Below, in pieces: positions 8,394-15,220 of a DNA stretch of 33,789 nt. A model generated the notes under the pieces. It worked only from the letters and a program-made list of their open reading frames with translations, did no database searches and had not been told where the DNA came from. The position numbers and the translations under genes are program-made. This DNA is from Geobacter sp. (GTDB lineage Bacteria; Desulfobacterota; Desulfuromonadia; Geobacterales; Pseudopelobacteraceae): the NCBI GenBank assembly GCA_003151775.1, contig PLYK01000137.1, forward strand, positions 1-33,789. Reading direction: 5' to 3'. Numbering within the stretch: the first letter of the stretch is position 1; each line of letters opens with the position of its first letter.

Positions 8394-9232
8394 CTGGTCT
8401 CCTGCTCCCTCACGGGAAAGGTATCTATGCCGGCATGCACGCCGATCATCTTGTAGATCTGCACCTCGTCCCACGGCTCGTCCAGAACGCCGTCGTGGAT
8501 GGCCCAGCTTCGCCCGCGCACGGTGCGCTCCTGACCTGGCATGCGGAAGGGGGTGGAACCGTCCAGCCGTGTATGATAACGGCCGCCCGGCAGAAATTCC
8601 CGGTCGATCTCCATCATCAGGCGCTTGCCGCGCAGGTAGTCGAAGCCGTACCTCTCATAGCGGATGGCGTTATCGTAGCTCAACGGTTCGGCCACGATCA
8701 TCTCCATCCCCAGGGCGTCGGTAAATCGCTCCAGGAGCGGGAAAAACTCGACGAACAGGCGCAATCCGTGACGGGTCTGGTTGGGAAACAGGCCATCCTG
8801 CATGGCGCGCAGTTCTTCGGGCAGGTTGCGCCCGCGGGAGGCAAACCAGTTCCTTCTGCCGTTTTCGTCCACGTCCACATCGTACCGGGGCGCAGCCGGA
8901 TCGCAGATGATGCAGAAGGAAAGCTCCATCTGGAGGTACTGGGTATCGGCCAGTTCGAGAAAGAAGACCGTATCGGCATCATCCGGCCGGGCGCGGACCT
9001 CGATACGCAGAAACGCAAGCCCGGAGGGCGCGATGATTCTGGTGAGGCGTTCCCCTGCCGCGTTATGGAGCCCATCGGCGGCCAGCCCCGCCAGTTGGCG
9101 CAGGCGCAGCGGCACGAGCGAAACGTACAGCGCCTCTTTTTCCCCGTCATCCAGCCGGTTGATGGCCATAAGAGATCGCAGCGGCCGGCCGGCTGCATCA
9201 AGCAACTGTCTATTTCCCGGAAGTCTTGCCAT
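8390..9232 (-). CDS. Conserved-looking protein of unknown function, 280 aa
   Basis: I cannot place this protein in a family. It is soluble, without signal peptide or membrane helix, and mixed alpha/beta in appearance. Notable segments are SFCIICDPAAPRYDVDVDENG, a GRNLPEELRAMQDGLFPNQTRHGLRLF stretch, and YERYGFDYLRGKRLMMEIDREF, the last faintly reminiscent of GNAT-type acyltransferase C-termini; that resemblance is weak. The ATG used has GGAA close upstream and lies inside the end of the deacetylase gene (23-bp overlap); a TTG three codons earlier is the alternative. It overlaps the TPR gene as ATGA. Coupling to a deacetylase makes a role in acetylation chemistry possible but unproven. Confidence 0.6.
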   Translation of the reverse strand: MARLPGNRQLLDAAGRPLRSLMAINRLDDGEKEALYVSLVPLRLRQLAGLAADGLHNAAGERLTRIIAPSGLAFLRIEVRARPDDADTVFFLELADTQYLQMELSFCIICDPAAPRYDVDVDENGRRNWFASRGRNLPEELRAMQDGLFPNQTRHGLRLFVEFFPLLERFTDALGMEMIVAEPLSYDNAIRYERYGFDYLRGKRLMMEIDREFLPGGRYHTRLDGSTPFRMPGQERTVRGRSWAIHDGVLDEPWDEVQIYKMIGVHAGIDTFPVREQETR

Positions 9233-10370
9233 AGGTTCCAACTATACCGGGAAAGATGGCCGACCTGATCCGCGCAATACTCTTTTCCACAGCATCGAGG
9301 GCCTGGTTGCGCTCATAATCCTCGGACCAGTGCATGGCATCCAGCAAGGCCCGGTGGGGGTAGCCCAGCGGCTCGATCTTTTTGACAAAGGCAGCCGGCA
9401 GGCGGGGGTTGAGTTCGACGCCGTTCATAACCGCCCAGGCGATGGTCCAGGCACGGGCCGTGTTCATCAGGTCGTATCCGCCGCCACCCAGCGCAATCCA
9501 GGGGATCTTGAGCGCCTTGAGCTTGCGCATGATATAGCCGTAGCTGTGGGTCGTAATCTCAAGCCTGGTCAGCGGGTCGGTGCGAAAGGAGTCGGCGCCG
9601 ATCTGGGTGACGATGACATCCGGATCATAGGCCGCTATGAGCGGATAAGCCACTTCATCGAAGGCCTTCATGTAGAGGGCGTCGTCGGTGTGGGCAATCA
9701 GCGGCACGTTAACCGAATAGCCCCGGCCCCTGCCATGACCTGTTTCGTTCTCAAAGCCGGTTCCGGGAAAGAAATAGATGCCGCTTTCGTGCAGCGAGAT
9801 GGTCAGGACCCGGTCGCTGTCATAGAAACCTTCCTGCACCCCGTCGCCGTGGTGGGCGTCGATATCCAGATAGACAACCCGACGTCCCCGCGCCACCAGC
9901 CATTTGATGGCAAGTACGGCATCGTTGACGTAGGAAAACCCCGAGGCCCTGGCCCGATGGGCATGGTGCCAGCCGCCGGCCAGGTTGAAGGCGACATCGA
10001 ACCCCTCCTCTTCCACCAGGCGGGCCGCCTCGAAGGTCGCCCCGGCTCCCAGTGCCGCGCAATCGTACAGCCCTTTGAAAACGGGACAGTCGGCATCGCC
10101 CAGGCCAAAACGGAAGTCGGCCCGGGGTTCGTCGGAGGTGCTGAACTCCTTGAGACGCGCCACATATTCAGGGGCATGAAAGCTCAGCACAAGTTCGTCG
10201 TCGATCTGGCGGCAGTCGCGGATCTCCATCCCCGGCAGCTTCAAAAGCCCGTAAGCCTCCATCAGGTCCAGCACGAGACGATAGCGTTGTAACTTGAACG
10301 GATGGTCATCTCCGTAGCTGAAATTTCCGAACAAGGGCGAATATATCAGGGCGGTGCGTCTGGCCGGCAC
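9210..10370 (-). CDS. Histone deacetylase-family protein, AcuC-like
   Basis: A 386-aa enzyme of the class I deacetylase/acetoin-utilisation fold. Active-site features are present: the tandem His pair in GGWHHAH (135-136), zinc ligands Asp171 and His173 in DIDAHHGDGV, Asp260 in GADSF, and the catalytic Tyr299 in GGGGYD. Length fits bacterial AcuC. AcuC proteins remove acetyl groups from lysines, for instance on acetyl-CoA synthetase, though other acyl-amide substrates occur in the family. The GTG start follows GGAGGAG at good spacing. It heads the collinear minus-strand run, with a 135-bp gap to the CYTH-NUDIX gene upstream, so a promoter may lie in that gap. Catalytic competence looks intact; the substrate is unknown. 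Confidence 0.9.
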   Translation of the reverse strand: MPARRTALIYSPLFGNFSYGDDHPFKLQRYRLVLDLMEAYGLLKLPGMEIRDCRQIDDELVLSFHAPEYVARLKEFSTSDEPRADFRFGLGDADCPVFKGLYDCAALGAGATFEAARLVEEEGFDVAFNLAGGWHHAHRARASGFSYVNDAVLAIKWLVARGRRVVYLDIDAHHGDGVQEGFYDSDRVLTISLHESGIYFFPGTGFENETGHGRGRGYSVNVPLIAHTDDALYMKAFDEVAYPLIAAYDPDVIVTQIGADSFRTDPLTRLEITTHSYGYIMRKLKALKIPWIALGGGGYDLMNTARAWTIAWAVMNGVELNPRLPAAFVKKIEPLGYPHRALLDAMHWSEDYERNQALDAVEKSIARIRSAIFPGIVGTYGKTSGK

Positions 10371-10505
10371 GGCGACTCCTCCACGTAAGACCCCGGCATA
10401 ATGCCTTATTTTTTGGCGTTCGTCTATGGGGAAAACCGTATGAATCCGGCTTGATTATCGTGAGAAGGCCCGGTATGCCACGTTGCCCGGAACCACGGCG
10501 GAAGG

Positions 10506-11363
10506 TCAGGTGAGCAGACGGGAGGTGAGGCGCTGAATGCATTGGGAGAGGTCAGGGTCGCTGATCATCTTCAGGGCCTTATGGACCGGCAGCACCGCAC
10601 GCTTCCGCCAATCCATCTCCGGCCATTTTTTCAGTACGGTCGTGACCTTCAGCGGATAGATATAGAGCGTCTTCTCCCCCTTGCGGCGGCAGAGCACGCG
10701 GAATCCGGGGAGACAACTCCCGATGGTCCCGGCCTCCTCCATGGCCTCCATGACGGCCACATCCTGCCGGGACATGTCCGGCTCCGGCTGCCCCTTGGGG
10801 ATGATCCAGCGGGTCTGGGCGGTGTTGGTCACGATCACGAGGTGCAGACTCCCCCCGCGAAACAGGAAGGGGAGCGCCCCGATCTGGTACTCCAGGGCCG
10901 GCCCTTCGGGAATCCCGTGGATGGCGAGGGAGATGTTCTTGTAGGCCTCCACCTCCGTGATCTCCTGCCCCAGATAGTCCGGCTTTTCGAAGCGTTCGCT
11001 TTCCTCGACCGAAGGAAACTCCACCTCGGCGACGAGCAGCGGTTCCAGGTCCCCCAGATAGCGGTCCACCTCCACCCGGCACGAACCGTGATCCACCAGC
11101 GAGCGGACCTTTTCCAGCCGCCGCCCCTCGGTGGACGGCCACAGCGCGTGAAACTGCCGGGGCGAGATCTCGACCTCGGTCTCCCGCCGCATGAGCCCGG
11201 CTCCCTCCTTGACGGTGAGAAAGTAATTGTCCCCGTACTGCCGGATGCGCACCTCCAGGTGCTCGTCGTGGGCCAGGTACCCCTGCAGGATCGGCGTCCC
11301 GCCCTGCATTCCGTCAGGCAGGGACTTCACCAGGAATTTCCGTTCGATCTCAAACATGGTCAT
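10506..11363 (-). CDS. CYTH (triphosphate tunnel) - NUDIX fusion protein
   Basis: About 285 residues with two domains. Residues 1-150 are a CYTH/TTM domain: the N-terminal EIERKFLV carries the ExExK signature, and paired acidic and basic strands follow (EVRIRQYGDNYFLTVKEG, RVEVDRYLG, LLVAEVEFPS). Family members bind triphosphates or inorganic polyphosphate in a tunnel. Residues 160-285 resemble a NUDIX domain (LHLVIVTNTAQTRWIIPKGQPEP ... EAMEEAGTIG); the consensus REUxEExG reads MEAMEEAG, and the upstream Glu of the motif is also replaced. The start overlaps the ParA stop (ATGA). Together with CHAD and ParA it suggests polyphosphate or diphosphate turnover. CYTH call firm, NUDIX likely, activity of the latter uncertain. 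Confidence 0.85.
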   Translation of the reverse strand: MTMFEIERKFLVKSLPDGMQGGTPILQGYLAHDEHLEVRIRQYGDNYFLTVKEGAGLMRRETEVEISPRQFHALWPSTEGRRLEKVRSLVDHGSCRVEVDRYLGDLEPLLVAEVEFPSVEESERFEKPDYLGQEITEVEAYKNISLAIHGIPEGPALEYQIGALPFLFRGGSLHLVIVTNTAQTRWIIPKGQPEPDMSRQDVAVMEAMEEAGTIGSCLPGFRVLCRRKGEKTLYIYPLKVTTVLKKWPEMDWRKRAVLPVHKALKMISDPDLSQCIQRLTSRLLT

Positions 11364-12106
11364 GGACCCGCCAGGCAAAGGATCTCGTCGCACAGCGCGC
11401 GGTAGGCCATCGCCGCCGTGCTGGCGCGGGAATAGGCCAAAAGCGGCATCCTGTGCAAGCCCATCTTTTCCACGTCCGCGGAAAACGGGATCACTGTCTT
11501 CAGGAAACCCGGATACGCAGCCGGAAGGTCGTCCATGATCTCCCGGTGCATCCTGTTCCGCTTCTGGACCATGGAGAAAAACGGGCGGAGCATCCCGCCG
11601 GGAAGGTCCTCGTCCCGGAAGAAACCGGCCAGTTGCTCCAAGGTCCTCCGCGAAAGCACAGTCGGAATGACCGGCACCAGAATCGCATCCGATGCCCGGA
11701 ACACGTTTTCCGAGAGGAGCGTGATGTTCGGCGGGCAGTCCATGAGGATCACGTCGTAATCGGGCTTGAATTCTTCCAGCACCTTCCTGAGTTGCCTGCG
11801 GCGCTTGGCCATGCCGTCGAGCAGGATGTCGAAGTGCCGGTAGCCGAGATTGGAGGGGATGATGTCGAGCCCGGGAAAGTCGGACTCCCGGATGTTTCTG
11901 CGGAGCCCCTCCGCCAAGGAGCCCGCGTCGCGCATGCGGAACTTCTCAGCGTTGGCCACGCGGAAATAAAAGGTGGCAGCCCCCTGGGGGTCCAGGTCCA
12001 GGAGAAGGGTCCGGCGCCCGGCCTCGCGAAGCGCGAACGCCAGATTGACCGCAAGGGCCGTCTTCCCCACCCCGCCCTTGATGCTGTAAGAAGAGAGTAT
12101 TTTCAT
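11360..12106 (-). CDS. ParA/MinD-family ATPase
   Basis: A 248-aa deviant-Walker ATPase. The P-loop is KGGVGKT (residues 10-16), including the signature Lys10 that marks the ParA/MinD superfamily; Walker A-prime is LLLDLDPQGAATF and Walker B is DVILMDCPP (about 118-126). These proteins dimerise on ATP, bind DNA or membrane and position plasmids, chromosomes or large protein cargos. There is no ParB or parS-like cluster nearby, so plasmid-type partition is unlikely. It sits 16 bp after the CHAD gene and overlaps the CYTH-NUDIX gene, so the cargo may be a polyphosphate-associated body. The ATG at MKILSS was chosen for family fit and an AAGG site upstream; a longer frame runs into the CHAD gene. 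Confidence 0.88.
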   Translation of the reverse strand: MKILSSYSIKGGVGKTALAVNLAFALREAGRRTLLLDLDPQGAATFYFRVANAEKFRMRDAGSLAEGLRRNIRESDFPGLDIIPSNLGYRHFDILLDGMAKRRRQLRKVLEEFKPDYDVILMDCPPNITLLSENVFRASDAILVPVIPTVLSRRTLEQLAGFFRDEDLPGGMLRPFFSMVQKRNRMHREIMDDLPAAYPGFLKTVIPFSADVEKMGLHRMPLLAYSRASTAAMAYRALCDEILCLAGP

Positions 12107-12122
12107 TGTCGTTTTGACCTTT

Positions 12123-13679
12123 TCATTTACGTTGCGGGTGTGGAACCGGCAGCTTGAAGGCATGCTTGAAGGCTTGTGCCGTCGAGCCGCCGCAGAACCC
12201 TTCCAGCTCTTCGTCGATAAGGCTGCGCGCCTGTTGCTGCCGGCGGTAGAGGACGGCGACGAGCCCCCCCACCCCCAGGGCGACCCCGGACCCGGACCGT
12301 TTCCGCTCCCAATAGTTCATCAGGGATCTCTGCTGCACCAAGGCATCGTTGAACTCGCCAAGCCGGTTTTGCAGCCGGCGCAGCAACCTCAGCATCGCCG
12401 ATCCCTCTTCCTTGGGAATGAGTTCGGCGAAGAACTCCATGAGATAGCGCAATTTCTTGCATTCGATGCGGAGCCGGTGCACCGCCTCATCCGGCGTCTC
12501 GGCCCCGATCCCCGCAGCGATCCCGCGGATCTTCAGGTACCGTTTGTAGATGCGGCGGAAGACCAGCGGACCCACCTGGAGACCGGCAGCCGGCGAAGGC
12601 TCGTGGGGGGTCTCCCCGGAAAAATACTCCTCCACCTCCCGGAGATGCCGGCGGGTGGACGCTGCGCGCATCTTCGAGATTGCCCGCCGCACCTCCCGTT
12701 CCCGCTCCGCCGAAAAATCCTCGAACATCCCGAAAAGGGCCGGACGGAGTACCAAAGGCAGCAGCCCCAGATATTCCTCCCGCGCCAAGAGATACACATC
12801 CAGGTCGCGCAGCCGGTTGGTCTGCCGGGCGAGATCGACTAAGATCTTGCGCATGCGCCGGGTCTCCTCGGCCGGATATACGTCCTTCACCAGGCTCAGC
12901 AACGACCGCACCTTCCGCAGGCAGATCCGGTAATCGTGGAGGAATTCCGTATCGAAGTCGTTCACAATCCCCGGCACGTTGCGCTCGGCGATCTCCAGGA
13001 TCGCGAGCACGATCCGCCCGACGGCCTCGCGGGCCGGCGTATCGGTTTCCAGGGCAAAGACGGGCCGCAGGGTGTACCTCCGGGGCACGCGTCCGGCGTG
13101 CCGCAGCAACACCTCCACAGGGCCGTCCCCGGACGTCCGCGCGCCGCGCCGGACGAGGTGCTCCACCACCCGTGCGGCCTCTGCCTCGTAGCCTAAGAGC
13201 GGCATCACCCGGCAGGAATGGAACAGATCCCCATCCCCCCGCTTCCCCGGGGAAACAGAAGCCCATTCAAGCCGGCACACGATCTTCCCCGTCCCATTGC
13301 GCACATCGCACCGGCGCAGGCGAAAGATCCCCTCCGCCACCGGCGCGAGCCCTCTCAGCCCGAGCATCCCCTCCAGCCTTGACCGCATCGCCCCGGTCTC
13401 AAAGTCCCTCCAGAACCGCTGCCCGGTCCCGGCACGTTCCTCGCACAGCACCGCCCCCACCCAGCCCCCCTCGCGGGCGCACAGGCGATACACCCCGCCG
13501 GAGCTGTAAAGGACGTGCCCGCCGAACCACAGGCCCCACTCGAACGTATCCCAGAACGCCAGGGCCTGCGATTCCTGCGGGTGGATATCCACATCCCATT
13601 CCTCCCGCAGGCGCTCCGGCCCGAGCTCGCCGGGGAGCGTCAAACGAACAGATTCCTTGCCGTGCACCCCACCCCCCAC
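12123..13679 (-). CDS. CHAD-domain protein with degenerate CYTH-like N-terminus
   Basis: A 518-aa protein. The C-terminal half (about 220-505) is a CHAD domain: an all-helical, Arg/Lys/His-rich region with conserved HDYRICLRKVRSLLSLVK and VHRLRIECKKLRYLMEFF motifs whose basic residues form the polyphosphate-binding surface in known members. The N-terminal half contains DTFEWGLWFGG and strand-rich segments resembling the CYTH domains often fused to CHAD, but the ExExK catalytic motif is absent, so it is probably inactive. The GTG start has GAGGGG 7 bp upstream. A possible promoter (TTGGGC, 18 bp, TAAAAT) lies at 13734-13763. CHAD proteins associate with polyphosphate granules in other bacteria; here that is inferred. 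Confidence 0.88.
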   Translation of the reverse strand: MGGGVHGKESVRLTLPGELGPERLREEWDVDIHPQESQALAFWDTFEWGLWFGGHVLYSSGGVYRLCAREGGWVGAVLCEERAGTGQRFWRDFETGAMRSRLEGMLGLRGLAPVAEGIFRLRRCDVRNGTGKIVCRLEWASVSPGKRGDGDLFHSCRVMPLLGYEAEAARVVEHLVRRGARTSGDGPVEVLLRHAGRVPRRYTLRPVFALETDTPAREAVGRIVLAILEIAERNVPGIVNDFDTEFLHDYRICLRKVRSLLSLVKDVYPAEETRRMRKILVDLARQTNRLRDLDVYLLAREEYLGLLPLVLRPALFGMFEDFSAEREREVRRAISKMRAASTRRHLREVEEYFSGETPHEPSPAAGLQVGPLVFRRIYKRYLKIRGIAAGIGAETPDEAVHRLRIECKKLRYLMEFFAELIPKEEGSAMLRLLRRLQNRLGEFNDALVQQRSLMNYWERKRSGSGVALGVGGLVAVLYRRQQQARSLIDEELEGFCGGSTAQAFKHAFKLPVPHPQRK

Positions 13680-13733
13680 GGTCCGACCCCTCGATAAACT
13701 GTTGCCCGCCTCAATCCCGATCCCATGCCTGCA

Positions 13734-13763
13734 ATTTTACCGCAAAAACTGAGACGTGCCCAA
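13734..13763 (-). promoter_or_regulatory. Possible sigma-70 promoter for the CHAD operon
   Basis: On the minus strand TTGGGC and TAAAAT are separated by 18 bp, placing transcription start about 45-50 bases before the GTG of the CHAD gene. The -10 is good, the -35 only fair. The region between the lysine-rich gene and CHAD is AT-rich compared with its surroundings. Confidence 0.35.
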
Positions 13764-13822
13764 TGCATATCCTGTTTTTTTTATTTTGCACGCCCTGGAG
13801 ACAGAGACCGGTACGTTGAAAG

Positions 13823-14245
13823 TCAGGGCTTCTTGAGTGGCGCCTTGGCGCTCTCGGGCGGATTCTTGCCCAGCTTTTCCTCTACCGCCGACACGATGTA
13901 TTCATTCATACTGACGCCAGACTCGGCAGCCTCTTTTTTAACGGTCTTGCGCACCGATTTTTTCATGCTCACGAGGAACTTGGTCAGCTTGTCGTCCTTC
14001 GGGGCCTTTGGAACCTTTGGAGCCTTCGGTGCTTTCTCGGCTTTCGGAGCTTTCGCAGCCTTGGGGGCCTTCGGTTCGGCTACCTTCTTGTCGCTTTTTT
14101 CGGGCTTTGTTTTTTTTACCTTGGGCGCTGCCGCAGCCTCATCGGCCTTTTTGCTTTTTTTCTTTTTCTTCGCTGCGGCGCCCTTGTCCATTACGCGCTC
14201 TTCAGCAGGTTTCATTACTGCGGATTTCGGTTTTTCTTCTTTCAT
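13823..14245 (-). CDS. Lys/Ala/Pro-rich protein with C-terminal ribbon-helix-helix domain
   Basis: A 140-aa protein of two parts. Residues 20-85 are low-complexity and strongly basic, with a KKKKK run and repeated APK/KAPK units like histone H1 tails and bacterial AlgP/PhaF-type DNA-binding tails. Residues 88-126 (FLVSMKKSVRKTVKKEAAESGVS..., then NEYIVSAVEEKLG) match an Arc/CopG-like ribbon-helix-helix DNA-binding domain. AAGGAGAGG precedes the ATG at ideal spacing; the longer upstream frame is rejected. It has its own promoter and lies 143 bp before the CHAD operon in the same direction. It probably binds DNA, non-specifically through the tail and specifically as a dimer through RHH. A role as cargo adaptor or regulator for the CHAD/ParA operon is inference. 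Confidence 0.75.
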   Translation of the reverse strand: MKEEKPKSAVMKPAEERVMDKGAAAKKKKKSKKADEAAAAPKVKKTKPEKSDKKVAEPKAPKAAKAPKAEKAPKAPKVPKAPKDDKLTKFLVSMKKSVRKTVKKEAAESGVSMNEYIVSAVEEKLGKNPPESAKAPLKKP

Positions 14246-14306
14246 GGTCCTCTCCTTTTGATTGGTATTAGCTTTTGCATGGGTAACGCTTCGCCGTATA
14301 ATAACT

Positions 14307-14334
14307 ATTATATGTATAATACTTATAATAGCAA
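14307..14334 (-). promoter_or_regulatory. Promoter of the lysine-rich RHH gene
   Basis: TTGCTA (14334-14329) and a perfect TATAAT (14312-14307), both on the minus strand, are 16 bp apart in a very AT-rich stretch about 60 bp before the ATG. This is the best sigma-70-like promoter in this part of the window. Confidence 0.6.
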
Positions 14335-14367
14335 TAGAGCTTCTGATGGGGATGGCGGATTTCAGGC

Positions 14368-14408
14368 AAAAAAACAAGCCCCACAGAGCACATCTGTCTC
14401 GTGGGGCT
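14368..14408 (-). terminator. Intrinsic terminator after the DUF2442 gene
   Basis: An 8-bp perfect stem (AGCCCCAC / GTGGGGCT) enclosing a 16-base loop is followed on the minus strand by a run of seven T. It lies about 55 bp after the DUF2442 stop and separates it from the promoter of the RHH gene. Confidence 0.75.
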
Positions 14409-14464
14409 GGTGAAAGGAACCTATAAGAGGAACCTATAACGGTCTGTCAGTTGGCGTATTAAAG

Positions 14465-14710
14465 CTATGCTGCGCAACGAATCGATGTATCAAGCAGCAT
14501 GGCCTCAATACTGAGGTGATAATCGATATCAGGCCATTCTATCCCCGTTTCTCGACAGATAAATTTAAAGTTACGCAGTTGCACCAAAGTGCATGTTTTG
14601 AGTTCGGGATACCAGTCAAGCGGCGTAGAGATAATCCGCCCGTCCGTTAGCTCAACATGCAGATAGCGCTCATCAAAAGAAACCTTTTTACCTTTTATTG
14701 AAGAACTCAT
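14465..14710 (-). CDS. DUF2442 protein
   Basis: An 81-aa protein with the DUF2442 pattern: KVSFDERYLHVELTDGRIISTPLDWYPEL, then a Glu/Trp-containing segment ETGIEWPDIDYHLSIEAML. Such proteins are commonly encoded beside DUF4160 proteins and the pairs are treated as candidate toxin-antitoxin modules. Here the ATG overlaps the 3' end of a DUF4160 remnant by 23 bp, which is the usual arrangement, but the partner has lost its N-terminus. A good terminator follows. The gene itself looks intact. Function is unknown; AT-richer base use than the flanking CHAD operon points to a separate origin. Confidence 0.8.
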   Translation of the reverse strand: MSSSIKGKKVSFDERYLHVELTDGRIISTPLDWYPELKTCTLVQLRNFKFICRETGIEWPDIDYHLSIEAMLLDTSIRCAA

Positions 14711-14807
14711 GCCATTTCCTCATAAACTCCGCCTGATGCTCTGCGGCAATTTCCAAAACCCTTTTCAACTCTGATGACTTAAAGCATGGAGAAAGCCTAT
14801 CGCATTC
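14688..14807 (-). pseudogene. DUF4160 remnant, C-terminal part only
   Basis: Reading the minus strand gives RLSPCFKSSELKRVLEIA, then AEHQAEFMRKWHEFFNKR and a TAA stop. This matches the C-terminus of DUF4160 proteins (an LxxxxGF..KEL segment, a helix, then a terminal helix ending WHEFF). An in-frame TAG lies just upstream of this stretch with no start codon after it, and the preceding DNA shows no recognisable N-terminal half in any frame. I therefore read it as the 3' stub of a partner gene for the downstream DUF2442 gene. Confidence 0.6.
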
Positions 14808-15220
14808 CTATCTTATATGCAACAAAAAGCCGGCAAAATGCCCGACTGAGCGGCATCGGCAAGGGGAAAGGCTTGATCGGTCACTCGTCACGGAGGGTTA
14901 AGGCAGACCTCCAAGGTCTCCAAACCCCGGAGGTCTTGCCGTTTGGGAAATCGATACTCTCAGGGCCTTCTGACAGGCTTTACAGTAGGCGCGTCAGCGA
15001 GTTTACAGGGGCAACGTGATATTATAATTGATACTAAGCCGAGAATAAATTGTATAATGTTCCGAGATTTTCTAAAATGTCACCTATTGAGAGTGTACAC
15101 AAAATGCGTAAAGCAATTGGCACAACCTTAGTGCCGAAAATCATCCAGCGGAAATGAATCTTAAGCAATTGTAAAATTATGGTATATGAAGTCAGTCGAC
15201 TGTCCATATAGGAGATACAC
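14808..15220. other. AT-rich non-coding stretch before the hybrid kinase, with one strong hairpin
   Basis: About 410 bases without a credible gene. At 14902-14940 a stem of GACCTCC/GGAGGTC, extended by GGCA/TGCC past a single bulged T, encloses a 16-base loop with no T-tract after it. The palindrome GTGTACAC lies at 15093-15100. TATAAT occurs at 15053-15058 with TTGATA 19 bp upstream, a possible promoter for the kinase. A clear GGAGAT ribosome site lies just before the kinase ATG. I see no known riboswitch class. Confidence 0.4.

Noticed and set aside
11360-12106. Plasmid-type ParAB partition locus
   Set aside because: No ParB gene or parS-like repeats adjoin, and the neighbours are CHAD and CYTH-NUDIX genes.
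12680-13819. A 379-codon plus-strand frame opposite the CHAD gene
   Set aside because: Pro/Arg/Ser-rich composition typical of antisense frames in GC-rich DNA; the CHAD protein on the other strand explains the conservation.
14808-15220. Cyclic di-GMP (GEMM) riboswitch before the hybrid kinase
   Set aside because: The hairpin there lacks the conserved GEMM loops and receptor sequences that I know.
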